64,000 nucleotides of DNA from Hyaloperonospora brassicae (GCA_947650285.1 CANTFL010001453.1:62001-126000); one strand, 5' to 3'. Positions 46,532-57,746 are shown, numbered from the stretch's first letter. Notes: a model not told the origin generated them from the letters alone. Numbers and translations: made by a program.

Positions 46532-48141
46532 ATGTCTATGCGGGGTGACGCAAGGCACACAGAGTCTGTGCCTGTACCAGATTCTGCGGCAGACGATTCG
46601 TCGTCTGCTGCTCGTTCTTAGTCTGCAGCAAGAGGTGCTGCAGGTGCACGCGGTACAATACCGCGTGCGCATGATGACCCCGACATTGAGGTCATCTACT
46701 CAGGCGAGTCAGACGTGTCTGACTCGGACAATGTTCCAGAGGCGTCTCGATCACCGGCGACGCCTCAGTATTCGCCATGGCCACTGCCGAACGAGCGGAC
46801 TCGTGAGTTGCAACACAGTCTGTTCAGCAGTGATGATGAAGGTGATCAGAGTGGTGAGGAGTATTACTCCTTACCACCGCCGACTCGTGCTTCTTCGCAC
46901 GAGCGTGATGACGATGGCGTGAGCCGTCGTCATTCTAGGAGCCGTGGCACCGACAGAGATACCAATTCGAAGCGTGATGAGCCGAAGCCGTGGCGTCTGC
47001 CCGAACGGCTCATCAATAGCTTGTCTCACGAGACAAACCAACACCATCGAATACCCTTATTCGATACGACCGAGCTTCATGGCTTGAATTCCAGCGCGAG
47101 TAACTTTCGCGCTGAGGAAGACTTTTATCTCTATGTCTTTCTTAGACATCGATGGTATAACGGCAATCAAAAGCGTGACAAAAACTCGCTTTTGATAGCG
47201 TGGAACGCGTTCGTCCAAAAAGTAAAGCATTTTGGACGAGAAAGGTGGCTCAAGAAGCTTGATGCAGTACGCCTCAGGTTCGAAAAGCGAACGCCAACCG
47301 GTGCCAGGTATCGGTTGTATCGTTTATCAAGTGAGGCCGGCATTTTATGCCTCACTTGGGGAGAACCTTGTGCGAGTTGTGCTGACAACTCGCAACGTGT
47401 GCAGAGGGACGTGCATTCCCTAGATTCGACCTGGGAAGGGGCACACATCTTAGCTGAGATGCGTGACGCGATTGCAAACTTGCAATCCGTCTACAAGCGT
47501 CTAGGGCGCGTGTTTACCGATGGGTTCTCGGAACAATCGGATGAGTCTCGTCATACTGGCGGACGAGACCTTCAACGTCCATCAACAGCTGAGAGCGGGG
47601 CTCCCAGCTGTTTCAAGAGGGTGGATACCCTCGCCACTGGACGAGGTAACTCGTCCTTGATCCTGAATTGTCACAGTGGTTCAAGATACGCTCCACTAAA
47701 AAGCGTTGACCATTGTGAGAATCCACCAAAGGATGTAGTGGAGGAGGAAAGACCTCCTTCAGATGATCCTGCTCACCATCTTGACCCTTACGAGATGGAT
47801 TGCGCAATCGATGAATTGCGCGATGACTTATAGAACGAGCGCGACCGGCGCTACGCTTTGACTGATACCGTGCGGAAGAACCGCAAGGATCGCGAGGCTG
47901 ATCGGGCGAGAGACCGCGCCAATTACGCCACAGCGCAGCTTCAGGTCGAGAGGGATGTCCGCTCCCTTTCCGGCGAGCTGGCGACAGCTCGCGGGGAGAT
48001 ATCTCGGTTAAGTTCCGAGGTATCATATCTGCGCGGCCAGACGGATCGTCTGGAGCGCGAACGCAAGAACTTGATGAATGTTCTTGAATGTGGGGCTATC
48101 TTCATCGGAATAAGAAGGCTCGTACCGACAGTACGGTCTGA
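46532..48141 (+). pseudogene. Antisense accessory ORF of Gypsy copy 2, acidic N-terminus and C-terminal coiled coil
   Basis: Plus-strand frame beginning ATG 46532, about 130 bp inside the 3' LTR. About 535 codons with two in-frame stops (TAG 46619, TAG 47831) and one single-base deletion near 48090; the middle (46622-47830) is fully open. N-terminal third: Ser/Asp-rich and acidic. Middle: an aromatic/basic region (DFYLYVFLRHRWYNGNQKRD, AWNAFVQKVKHFGRERWLKK) that may be a small folded domain. C-terminal: long charged coiled coil (RYALTDTVRKNRKDREADRA, LSSEVSYLRGQTDRLERERK) and basic tail HRNKKARTDST with TGA at the codon where copy 1 has TAA. Stop position and protein character are conserved, supporting real coding. 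It overlaps the chromodomain/integrase C-terminus on the other strand. Family not recognised; it could act as a nucleic-acid-binding or regulatory accessory protein, by inference only. Confidence 0.68.
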
Positions 48142-49815
48142 GTCGCCCCACGTAAAACGTAGGATGCGCACGCATCCTACGTGGCAATTTGATCGTGTAT
48201 GCATTGCCCTTGTGATGCAACACTCGAAATGGCCCAATGTACTTCGGCAGTAGTTTACCACTGCCGACACTAGTGAATGCATGTCCAGGTAAGTTTACCG
48301 TAGCCAGTAGTACTAGGTCATTAACCTTAAATGAAAGAACATTTGCTCTTCCATTCTTGTTTGCGTTCCGTTTCTGGCGGTCCACCGCATTTGCGATGGA
48401 ATCCTGAACGAAACGGACTACCGCCTCTCGAGTCAGCAGAAAGTTCTCCGCTGACTCGTTGTTTTGTCTTTCAGTGCGCTTCGTAAGCACTGCTAAGAGG
48501 TTCTTCTCTTCTTCAGCGAGGTTGTCGTTTTCCTCGCTGGAATAATCGTTGACGATGCTGAATATATTAGCATCGTCATCATCATCCGAGTCAATAATAG
48601 CGTCGTTGCTATAATTAAGGTGGTTTTCTTCATCGATGTCGACCTGATCGACATCGGCATCATACGTGACGACGTTAGCGTCGACACGTGATTAGCAAGA
48701 GCCAAAAAGGTTTTTGCTCGAGCGAGTCCTTCCCCCCTTATCCAAGAGTCACACTCTAAGAAGGGTGGGAACACGTGGATGGCGTAAAGCATTCACGTAA
48801 AACGGTGTGTGCTGGGTTGAAGCATGCACCGAATTATTGATGGCGAATTCCACCATGAATAGGACTTCGCTCCAGCTCGAAAACGAGTGGACATATCCTC
48901 GAAGGATCTCTTCGAGGACAAGATTCGCACGTTCCGTCTAACCATCTGTTGTCGGATGGTCAGAGGTTGACATCTTTAATCGTGTTCCAAGAGAATGGAA
49001 CACGGTTTGCCAAAATGCCGCCGTGAACCGAGGGTTACGGTCGAATACGAGTTCATGGGGCAACCCGTGGAGTCGGAAGATCGTGTCAAGAAAGACAAGA
49101 GCACATCCGGGTGCCGTTATGGACTCGACACTGCAGCAAGATGCACCCTCTTGCTGAATTGATCGACGAAAACAAGAATGCCATTATTATTGTGGTCGTC
49201 TTCGGGTTTCCCGAAGACGAAGTCCATTGAAATGGACTGCCAGCACTCTGCCGGGACCGGTAGAGGCTGTAATGGTTCACGGGATGAAGGACTAGGCTTC
49301 ACCCGTTGACAAACCTCGCAAGCACGTATGTACTTGCATACAAACTGATACTGGCGTGGCCAGTAAAAGTCACGACTTACCGTGAGGAAAGCCTTTTCTC
49401 TCCCACAATGACCACCTGATGGGGCATCGTGACACTCGTACATGATGCGTAATCGCAAATCATTATGAGTGGGGACGACGACACGAGGCGTGTCGCCGTC
49501 AACGGCTGTAAAATATAACAGTCCGTTACGCGTTGTGTGCCGATCCGATGAGGATCGGTACAAAGACGGTAAATTCTTCAATGATTTACTGGATGGATGC
49601 ACCAGATGATCCATTAATCGCTGAAGATCCTTATCTTCTGCGTATGCCTTTCGTACGTCGTCAAGTAAGCTTAACGACGGAACACTGGCTGTCAGTGTCA
49701 CAACAGTGAGCTTATCCTCACTGTTAAATTGTGCGACCGGCTCGAAATCGGGCCTGGGCGAAAGCGAATCAGCGACGACATTCAGTCGTCCTGGTTTATA
49801 CTCCACGGAGAAGTT
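47580..49815 (-). pseudogene. pol: Integrase and chromodomain of Gypsy copy 2
   Basis: Broken segments contain the HHCC zinc domain (GGHCGREKAFLTVSRDFYWP, CEVCQRVKPS), the first catalytic Asp (SMDFVFGKPEDD), the end of the core where the catalytic Glu is kept (T-E-R-A-N) but the preceding Gln codon is TAG, the GPY/F module (PKYIGPFRVLHHKGNAYTIK) and the chromodomain ([20 protein letters not shown]). In the chromodomain the codon for the conserved Trp after YPPS is TGA. The acidic linker region around 48500-48790 is frameshifted as in copy 1. Confidence 0.82.
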
Positions 49816-51595
49816 TTACTCCGCGAAGAAAGACAGCCACCTCGCCATTCTCTGCGAGAGGTGTGGGCTGTTTACGGCCGTGCGTAGTGACGCATGGTCG
49901 GTATACACGATGTACAGTCTATCTCTCAAGAGATAGACCCGGAACTTAGCCAGTGCATATTTCATGGCAAGGAGTTCCTTGTCATGCAATGGGTAATTGC
50001 GCTCAGCTGCTTGCAGGTGACGCGACTGATAACTGATGACGCGCTCCGCGCCATCTGCGTCAAACTGCAATAACGCACAGCCGATTGCAAAATCGCTGGC
50101 GTCACAGACCACATGAAATAGTCTGTCCTGATCTGCAATCGCCAATATCGGCGACTGCATCAAGCTTTGCTTGATACCTTCGAATAAACGCTGACACTCA
50201 GCGTTCCATGACCATTTAATATTTTTCTTGAGTAACCAAGAAAGATGTACCGTCATCTCGGCGTAGTTGCGAGAGTACTTGTGCAAGTACGCCGCTAAAC
50301 CAAGGAACTTTTGAAGTCCCTTGAAATCGACTGGCACAGGCGAGTCGGTGATCTCCATGATCTTCTCGGGATCAGGGCGTACGCCGTGTTTACCCACGAT
50401 GCACCCAAGAAGTGTTATTTCGCCAGCCGCGAATATACACTTCTTGAGGTTGGCATACAACTTATGCTTGCGCATAAGTTGAAGGACTTGACGAACGTGA
50501 GTTCTGTGAACTTCAAAGTCCGTCTTTCCGCCCATAGCCCGACTATGGACGAACACATCGTCGAACTAACTCGGTGCGAAGTTTCGCACCGGTCTCAACA
50601 GATTTGTAACACATCTGTCGAAAGTAGCAGGGGCATTGCTCAGCCCCTGTAACATCACTAGCCACTCCCACAACATACCGCTGGGGGTGCTCACTGCTGT
50701 GTACGGGATGTCCCGTTCCCGCATGAGGATCTGATAGAATCCATCCATCAGATCCATGGACGAAAAGATGGTACTCTTTGACATACCATCTATAATTACG
50801 TCCTTCCTCGGTATCGGCGTCTGAGCCGGTACCGTTTCAGCATTCTGTTTGGTGAACGCGTGCACTATCCGCCATCCTCCTGTGGCCTTTCGCACACAGA
50901 AGGTCGGAGAGCTGTGAGGCAAAGTTGATTCCCTCACATGGCCCGCTGCTAAGCGATCGGCAAAAAACTTGTCGATCGCTAGTACTTGTTCACGAGGCAG
51001 TGGACACTGCTTCATGACAAAGTACTTCGAGCCCGGTTTGAGCTCGATCTCGAGTCGAGTGCCTTTGTCCTTAGTCAACTCGCAAGGTACGGATTCAGGG
51101 AACGCATCCTTGAATTCGATCAAATCCTTATACAAAGAATTTGTTTGAAGCGACTCCCAGGATTGAGACGTGTATCGCTCAATCCGAGTCTTCTCATCGA
51201 GGACACTTTCGTCCATCGATGAGATGCTGAGAACCCGTTCGTTCTCGGCAAATACTGTTGCCGACCGAATGTCGGTCACATACTCATTCTCTGCGACGAG
51301 AATGCAGATCTGCTTGACTTTGCCACTGCGCAGATCACGCAAGAACCGTTTCGGCTCTATCGTTGGCAACTGAGTTATCTCCAAACTTCGGAGGCACAAT
51401 CAGATCAAGCGTATAAGCGCCTACGATTGATCCATCATTAACCAAGACGTTCAACGTCTCGGTTACTTCCTGGGAACTTCGTTCCACAGGTTGCTGAAGG
51501 CCTAATCCTTCAGCAAGTGACTCTTGAGGAATTCCTTCCTCAAGTACGTGGGGACTTATTCCCTCGACGTCTTCTGACTGTGGCTGTGCAACCAC
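49816..51595 (-). pseudogene. pol: Reverse transcriptase and RNase H of Gypsy copy 2
   Basis: RT motifs match copy 1 (SSMDLMDGFYQI, LQGLSNAPATF). The catalytic box Y-F-D-D is destroyed: its Tyr codon TAC is TAG (plus strand 50566-50568). After that stop the frame reopens with FVHSRAMGGKTDFEVHRTHV, the thumb region and RNase H (VCDASDFAIGCALLQFDADG, LHDKELLAMKYALAKFRVYL, VYTDHASLRT). A frameshift near 51380 separates the N-terminal linker from RT. As in copy 1, the RT frame is -1 relative to protease. Confidence 0.88.
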
Positions 51596-51612
51596 AGTCA
51601 GGTACCGATCCT

Positions 51613-52421
51613 CTACGGTCGACCCTCCAGTCGACCTAGGATATCCGTGTTGCCTCTTGTGGGCAACCGGTTTTCTCTTGCTAGACGTCGCCCGCTAGGC
51701 TTGCATCCACGTCCCGGTCCACTCGACTTATTCGAGTGGTGGACCTTCGGCGCCGCCTGTACTTCTGTACAGCCACCGGGAGCTTGCTCCACAGTGTAGT
51801 GATTAACTACACTGTGATCTTGTGGTGTCCTGCGAACGACCGAACCGCAAGTGAGGCTATCGCACTCACTCGCAGAACATCCACACGCTTGTGGACGCTC
51901 CAATATGTTCATCAAGTGGCCATCTGATGAACAAGCGGCAGGCATCTTTACGGATCGATGCTGCCAGCTCACCCTCGGCTCGTACCTTCTGAGCCAAGGT
52001 AATCCCAGGATGACATCAAATTTGTCATCCAGATCCAGTACGATGAAGTCATCATCGTACTGTTCGCCCTCCAACGTGTAGTGGATTCCGACTACACGTT
52101 TCTTAACGGTAATCGACGCGCCTGTTGCAAGGCGCACCATCATTCTCGTGAGGGGAATGTCGCTCTCAACGAACTTGAGCCTACGACCCTCTAGTGACTG
52201 GCGACGAACAAAGTTGTTCGACGCCCCACGGTCTACTAGGGCACGAAGCGACAAATCATTTGTCGCTTCCAACTTCAAGGTGATGAGCGAAACGTCATCA
52301 CCAGGTGCAGAGACACACAATGATTGTGTATCTGGAGCAACTTTCGTCAAGAGATTTGCAAATTCTCTTGAGGTTGCTGGATCAGTAGGGCGCTCCGCAC
52401 CTACTGACCCCGTCCATTTTT
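51613..52421 (-). CDS. Aspartic protease of Gypsy copy 2
   Basis: The frame is intact after the -1 shift site at 52416-52422. The active site reads ALVDRGASNNFVRR, with Arg where most retropepsins have Ser or Thr (Cys in copy 1), so activity is doubtful. It ends with FDVILGLPWLRRYEPRVSW and a His/Lys/Ser tail, stopping at 51613. Confidence 0.75.
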
Positions 52422-53554
52422 TGATGGTCCGTTTCGCTGTTGCGGCTTCGTAACAGCTCTGGACCCACGCCCATTGCCCTTCTTGGCGAATGGTCATCCA
52501 TTTCGCTCAGTACTGTTTGGTATGGGCGTGGAGCACTACGCTCATATGCGTAGTGCCCTAACTTCTGACAGCGATTGCACTTCAGCAATCGCTTGTTGTT
52601 TGAAGAGCGAGGTCTCTCGCTCTCAACATAGCAGATGTCCATTGGTTCTGGACCTCCGATCTCTTGTCGTCTTGGTGGACGATAAGAATTTGAGCTAGCA
52701 TGAGCCGGTCTCATGCTAAAGTCTTCCTGTTCCGCGGCTGATATCGCATCTTCCAGCGCATTCAGCTCAAGGCGGAACAGGTGTATCCTGACGGGCCCTT
52801 CTGCGAGCCCTTGCATGAACACCGTAATCAACGTGTGTTCATGGACTTGGTTAGCAGTTATACTACTCGCGAGGAGTCGTATATTTTGAGCGTAAGCGTG
52901 CACATCACGCTTACCCTGCTTGAGTTTCAGGAGCTCTGAACGAGCCCTGAACTCAGCCCGTGGCGACTCAAACGTTTGTCTGAGCCGTGACTTGAAGTCA
53001 TCTAGCGACCTAAACACATGTGGGTCGCTACTCTCGAGTCCCAGGGACCAAGTTTTGGCACGCCCTGCCAAGTGGGTCTGAGCAAATGTATGTTTCATTT
53101 GCTCGTCTTCGATGCGACGAGCCCTTAAGGCTCTGTCGAGTTCGACAAACCACAGTAACAGGGAGTCTTCCGGGACTCCACTGTACTTGGAGATGTCAAC
53201 TTTCATGACCTCGGGACGACGCGAATGTGCCGTCCCGCCCACAGCAGCATGGAATTGCTGCTGTCTCAACAGCTCCGTCTGTTGAGCACCGAGTTCTCTC
53301 AACTGCTCGGCCTGTTGAGAGCCTTGCTGGTGAAGCAAGGCTACTTTCTCCCTTTCGGCGACAAGTTCATTTTAGATGAACTTGGCTATAGCGGCATGTT
53401 GTTGGTCTCTGTCTAGAGACTTAAACTTGGCGCTAATGGCGAACTCTCCTACAGTAGAAATCATTCGTTCTACCGCACTCCATTCGATGTCACTCAAATG
53501 GTTAAACCCTTCACGCGTGGCGTGAAAGGTCTCTTTATCATCCAACATGTTCAT
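52382..53554 (-). pseudogene. gag: Gag of Gypsy copy 2, interrupted
   Basis: Homologous to the intact 384-residue Gag at 5002-6156. Broken by TAA near 53370 (Gln codon in copy 1) and by a one-base deletion near 52523 that shifts the C-terminus. The zinc knuckle is CNRCQKLGHYAYERS: the last Cys is changed to Arg, so metal binding is damaged. Confidence 0.88.
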
Positions 53555-53598
53555 GTTGGATGCTGTGGTCCTTGTAAGGACTACAAAGCGCTACCAGG

Positions 53599-53992
53599 TG
53601 TAACGGGGCACACCCTTGCGTGAACTTAACGCAAGGGCTTGGGTGCGCCCGACAGACGTACACGAGGCAAACGAGGAAGCGTAGATAAGGGAAAAGTAAA
53701 ACTGTTGTATTATTATAATTAGGTCTTTTGTTACTGTCTCTCTGTTTAACCTGACTTAATTATGTTAATCTACCTGAGTGTATGGTGACGTCTCGTCACC
53801 ACTCATTGCGCGCGTCCTGCGGCGATTGGTGGGTTGATATCGTCAAGATATCAACCAATGAGCAGACCCTTTGGTCTCTTCACCAATATGACCACTATCG
53901 GTGATATTGTTCAAAGAATATTCAACATAATATTCTTTATTGTCATTGTTTCTTTAAAGTGACAATTCCATGGAACGGGCTGCCCCGTTACA
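53599..53992 (-). repeat. 5' LTR of Gypsy copy 2
   Basis: 394 bp, nearly identical to 46006-46400. Followed by CGAAG, the probable right half of the target duplication. Confidence 0.95.
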
Positions 53993-54116
53993 CGAAGGGT
54001 ATTTACCCGACGTACAAGCCCGACTGCGCCGAATAGCTCGGCGATTGTTGTGTTGCTACGTTGAGACTGTATTGCTACAGATCTGACGAACTGCTATACA
54101 TCAAATTTGTATATCT

Positions 54117-55171
54117 ATGGGGTTTCGGGACGACGCGTGTGTGTCTTCCCACATACAGCAGCATTGTATCGCTGCTGTCTGAAGAGCTCTGTCTGTTGAG
54201 CACCGAGTTATCTTAACTGATCGGCCTGTTGAGATCCTTACTGGTGAAGAAAGGCTACTGTCTCTCTTTCGGAGACATGTTTATTTCGAAGAACCCGGCT
54301 ATGGCGGCACATTGTTGGTATCTGTGAAGAGACTCCAGCATGGTGCTAATGGCGGTTTTTTCTACGGTAAAACTGGTACGTTCTACCGCAATTCATTTGA
54401 TGTCACACATATGGTTTAAGCCTTCACGCGTGGCGTGAAAGCTTCCGTCTTCATCCAACATAATCATGTCTTTTGAGGTGGTAGCGGTCGTTGGACTACG
54501 AAGTGCTACCAGGTTGGTTGTCTTTTTGATTATTTTTTAGGTATATATGGGTACGCGAACGACCCCATATAATCGGTATATTCTAACCATGAATTTTGAG
54601 AGGTAGTGACAGGTTTTTCAGCTACTGTAGGAATCGTACTACGATTACCACCCCAAGATTTTTTTACCCATTGAGGGTATTAAACTGGTAGTGAAGTGCT
54701 AGCAGGTGTAACGGGACACGCTCTTAATAGATAAGTGGTAAGACCTTGTGTTGATAGAGCACAAGGCTGTGTTCTTTCGACGTCACGTACACGTGGCATG
54801 AGGTAGTGCGAGGAAATAGACAGAGCTAGGGAAGCTCTGGTTAGGGGAAATGTAGAACTATTTTTAATATAGGTAGTTTCTTTAATAAACCATCTTTGTC
54901 CTACTCTAACTATATTGAACTACAATCTCTTATGTAGTTTCCTGCTCGCCACCCATTGCGCGCGTCTGGCAGCGATTGGTTATCAATTTGCTTGTCGCAG
55001 CGTCTACATCAACCAGTAAGTGGGAGCACCCAAGATTATTACCCTTGGAAGTAATATTTTGCCGACGCATTACCTCTTTTTGAGTAATGTTGCTTGAATA
55101 ATATCTAAATGAATACTTTTCAAAAATTGATACATTCGTATGAATTTTATGTAACGGGCTCACTTCGTTAC
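54117..55171 (-). mobile_element. Decayed, truncated third relative of the Gypsy family
   Basis: 54117-54468 aligns with the first part of gag (53212-53580) with many substitutions. 54707-55171 is a diverged 465-bp LTR (starts TGTAACGGGACAC, ends ...TAACGGGCTCACTTCGTTAC) with the same hairpin style, e.g. CCTTGTG/CACAAGG. Between them 193 bp (54514-54706) is inserted between two near-identical 14-bp words (GAAGTGCTACCAGG at 54500, GAAGTGCTAGCAGG at 54693). The rest of the element is missing. Much older than copies 1 and 2. Confidence 0.8.
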
Positions 55172-56415
55172 TATCGGAAAGCGCAATCAAAGCATCTATT
55201 CTCATACTCATGTGTCGTACATCTTTCCGCGGCAAGTTGAACGGAACGCCAAAGCTCTTTCCATTGCGGCATGAAAACCTTATCGTGCGCTTTGGCGAGC
55301 GAATTCGTCGCACTAGTGAGCGCACATAGACGACGTGTCAGGATAAGGTGACGAGCGAGAGAAAGAAGACATTGGCAGCACAAGTGACAGCACTACGAAC
55401 ACACTTTGTGACCTCGATCAAGATGCCTCCATGTCTTGACGCAGAACCGCGGCTCGCGACTTTGCAGTCTCGACGAGTTGTTGGGTAGGAGATGACGCAC
55501 AAAAGAGATCTGCTTGGCCATTCGCGGAGACAGCACTTGGAGTCCCATGGACGTCACGAGCTTGCGAGACGGTGCACTGGCTCGATGCGGTGAGTAGCCG
55601 CACAGACCCGACATGACGACGTCCAGCGCTTTCGGTCGATTAATCGATGGACTTTTGACTGCGTTCGTTCTCTCATGGCGAGCGATGAAGCGGTAGTTTG
55701 ACGCCGACCACAGCGGCAGCTGAAACGGACTATCGGCCGAGAGTGATGACACGACGACGCGTGCGAAGGGATGCGATCGAGCTGACGTCAGGCGCAGACA
55801 AAGTCGATGATCGACTGCACGACCACAACGTGGTGACCCAAAGGTCGCGGCGCTTTGCGACAATACGCACAGTGCACGCACACGTTGCAAATACACGACC
55901 ACGTGCGTACTCGTGTGCTCTCTGCAGTACCCCGAGTGCCCCCGCACGTCGTCGTGGCTGAGCCAGAGCGGTTTTGAAGGAGATGTGGCTGCGTAGAAGC
56001 GGGAAGTCCGTGCGCTTAGTCACACGTCGCACACGCCCTCTAGCGAAACGCGCAGCTGTTTTGCAGGCAGGAGCTCCACCGTTGGGTACGGAAGCTGCTC
56101 CAATATGGCCAGCGCTTGCAACAGCGCCTCGCGTTCGTGCACAGCGCTCGACGCGTCGATGCTCCCTCGCACCTCAGCTGATACGGCGCACGGTCGTTCC
56201 ACGCACGGCCTCCAACATGTGGCGCACTCTGCCGACGCCTGTCCTTCTGCCGACACAATTGACCACGTGCGCGCGTTCAGCTGGCGAAAGATATCCACTT
56301 CAGGCGTCTACTTGTGCGCACGACCGGATGCAGATGGCGCGGGCGACCCCCCAAGTGATCCACAGACATCGTGGTGGTCGCCTCCCGGTCTGCAGCAGAG
56401 GCTTCTCGTTGTCGG
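55172..56415. other. Upstream region of the glucanase gene, no supported gene
   Basis: Several overlapping ORFs on both strands (for example minus 55393-55947 and 56020-56298) give no recognisable protein. Minus 56020-56298 contains EREALLQALAILEQLPYPT, faintly like a TFIIS N-terminal domain, but the frame closes soon after. Possibly eroded exons of a host gene disrupted by the neighbouring retroelements. Confidence 0.4.
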
Positions 56416-56429
56416 TCACTTCCCAACTT
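56416..56429 (+). promoter_or_regulatory. Oomycete core promoter before the glucanase gene
   Basis: TCACTTCCCAACTT fits the initiator TCAYTYY followed by a CAWTTT-like flanking element, the known oomycete core promoter pair. It lies about 75-85 nt before the ATG at 56503. Confidence 0.6.
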
Positions 56430-56502
56430 ACCTCCTATCTGCTCGATACGAGTTACCTCCACCACCAGCAGCAGCCGCAGCAGCAACTAACTTCCGTCCA
56501 TC

Positions 56503-57672
56503 ATGGTGAACGTCCTCCGTGCGGCTTCTGCAGTGGCTCTGGCCGTCGCCACGTTCGGCGGCGCGAACGCCGCCAACTTCAAGTGCACGGGCATCAACTA
56601 CAACATCCGCGCGGGTCCGGACTGGGCGCCGGCCGAGGAGAAGTGCAAACCGGCCGCGCAGATCACCGCCGAGCTCGCGCTGCTCAAGGGCGTGACCGAC
56701 GTCATCCGGATCTACTCGCTCACGGACTGCGACCACGCCACTGCGGTCGTGCCCGCGGCCGTTGACGCCGGCCTCAAAGTTGCGCTGGGCATTTGGGTGG
56801 ACTCGACCGCGTCGAGCTTCGAGAAGGAGAAGGCGGCGTTCGCGACGCTGCTCGAGACCGGCCTCGTGACCGCCGACAACATCGTGGGTATCCACGTGGG
56901 CAGCGAAGCTGTCTACCGCGGGGACGTGTCGGTCCCCGAGGCCATCGCCCACTTGGAGGCGATCCGAGCGCTGTGTCTCGCCAACGCGGGGGCCGCCGCT
57001 ATCCCACTGACGATCGCCGACATTGGCGACACGTACACGGCGCACCCGGAGCTGATCGAAGCGGTCGACTACGTGTCGGCGAACTACTTTCCGTTCTGGG
57101 AGAAGGCGGCCATTGACGGCGCTGCCGACCACTTCTACGAGCGCCTGTCTGCGCTCGTCGAGACGGTCGACACGTACAGTAAGGAGGTGGTCGTGGGCGA
57201 AACGGGTTGGGCGTCGGAAGGCACGAGCGCCAACGGCAGCGTCGCCTCGGAGGCCAACGCCGCCAAGTTCTTCGTGGACTTCTACACGCTCGCGACGGAG
57301 AAGAACCTCACGTACTACTACTTCTCGGCCTTTGACGAGCCGTGGAAGTTGGCGACGCTGGAGGCCAACGAGACGGTCGAGGCCTACTTTGGGCTGTTCA
57401 CGCGCGAGGGCGTTCTCAAGAGCGCCATTGCGGCTCTGTTCGACAGCGTCACGGCGGCTGTGGACGGCATTGATGTAACGGCGACGATCGCGTCGGGTGA
57501 CACGGCGGTGCAGGACGACGGAGCTGCGGCCAAGACGGGTGGCGATGAGGAGGAGGAGGAGGCGAGTGGCGATGACGATGATGAGGAGGAGGAGGCGAGT
57601 GGCGACTTTTTGGAGGACCCGTCGCAGGTCACGACTTCGACTGTGGCGTCGCACGCGGACTGCGCCATGTAA
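56503..57672 (+). CDS. Secreted GH17-family beta-1,3-glucanase
   Basis: 389 residues, intronless. Residues 1-23 are a clear secretion signal (cleavage after GGANA). The mature part is a GH17 TIM barrel: FKCTGINYNIRAGPDWAP, VIRIYSLTDCD, the acid/base Glu135 in IVGIHVGSEAVYRG, VDYVSANYFPFWE and the nucleophile Glu233 in VVVGETGWASEG. GH17 enzymes cleave beta-1,3-glucans, a main oomycete wall polymer, so a role in own-wall remodelling is most likely, though plant callose is another substrate. Residues ~350-375 are an acidic low-complexity linker with two EEEEASGD-like repeats, then a short tail ending ADCAM with no GPI signal. GC content is higher than in the flanks. A long minus-strand ORF over it is only a shadow of the biased codon use. 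Confidence 0.92.
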   Translation: MVNVLRAASAVALAVATFGGANAANFKCTGINYNIRAGPDWAPAEEKCKPAAQITAELALLKGVTDVIRIYSLTDCDHATAVVPAAVDAGLKVALGIWVDSTASSFEKEKAAFATLLETGLVTADNIVGIHVGSEAVYRGDVSVPEAIAHLEAIRALCLANAGAAAIPLTIADIGDTYTAHPELIEAVDYVSANYFPFWEKAAIDGAADHFYERLSALVETVDTYSKEVVVGETGWASEGTSANGSVASEANAAKFFVDFYTLATEKNLTYYYFSAFDEPWKLATLEANETVEAYFGLFTREGVLKSAIAALFDSVTAAVDGIDVTATIASGDTAVQDDGAAAKTGGDEEEEEASGDDDDEEEEASGDFLEDPSQVTTSTVASHADCAM

Positions 57673-57705
57673 GTTGCAGTGGTCTCGCGCGTCACCTGAA
57701 GGAGC

Positions 57706-57710
<5 letters not shown>

Positions 57711-57743
<33 letters not shown>
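57711..57743. repeat. (GA)n microsatellite
   Basis: Uninterrupted GA dinucleotide run just after the glucanase stop, followed by a (CAG)n run at 57778-57796. The remaining 57797-58902 holds no recognised gene. Confidence 0.9.

Positions 57744-57746
<3 letters not shown>

Larger units (their letters stand above)
46006..53992 (-). mobile_element. Complete Ty3/Gypsy chromovirus-like element (copy 2)
   Basis: 7987 bp with LTRs 46006-46400 and 53599-53992, which differ at roughly ten sites by eye, so insertion was fairly recent. Likely 5-bp target duplication CGAGG/CGAAG (one mismatch). A polypurine tract (minus-strand TAAGGGGGAAGA, plus 46401-46412) touches the inner side of the left LTR. The primer site TGGTAGCGC (minus strand of 53588-53596), matching a yeast-type initiator Met tRNA end, lies two bases inside the right LTR. 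These fix the element on the minus strand. Order: gag, protease, RT, RNase H, integrase, chromodomain, then an antisense ORF next to the 3' LTR. Stops in gag, RT (within YFDD), integrase and chromodomain make it inactive. Confidence 0.96.

Noticed and set aside
46715..47833. 372-codon ORF starting at 46715 as the full antisense gene
   Set aside because: Position 46715 is GTG. The same frame continues upstream through a single TAG to an ATG at 46532 and, past a TAG at 47831, downstream to 48141.
55974..56765. 263-codon plus ORF overlapping the glucanase start
   Set aside because: No domain, Arg/Pro/Ser-biased composition, crosses the promoter and signal peptide region in another frame.
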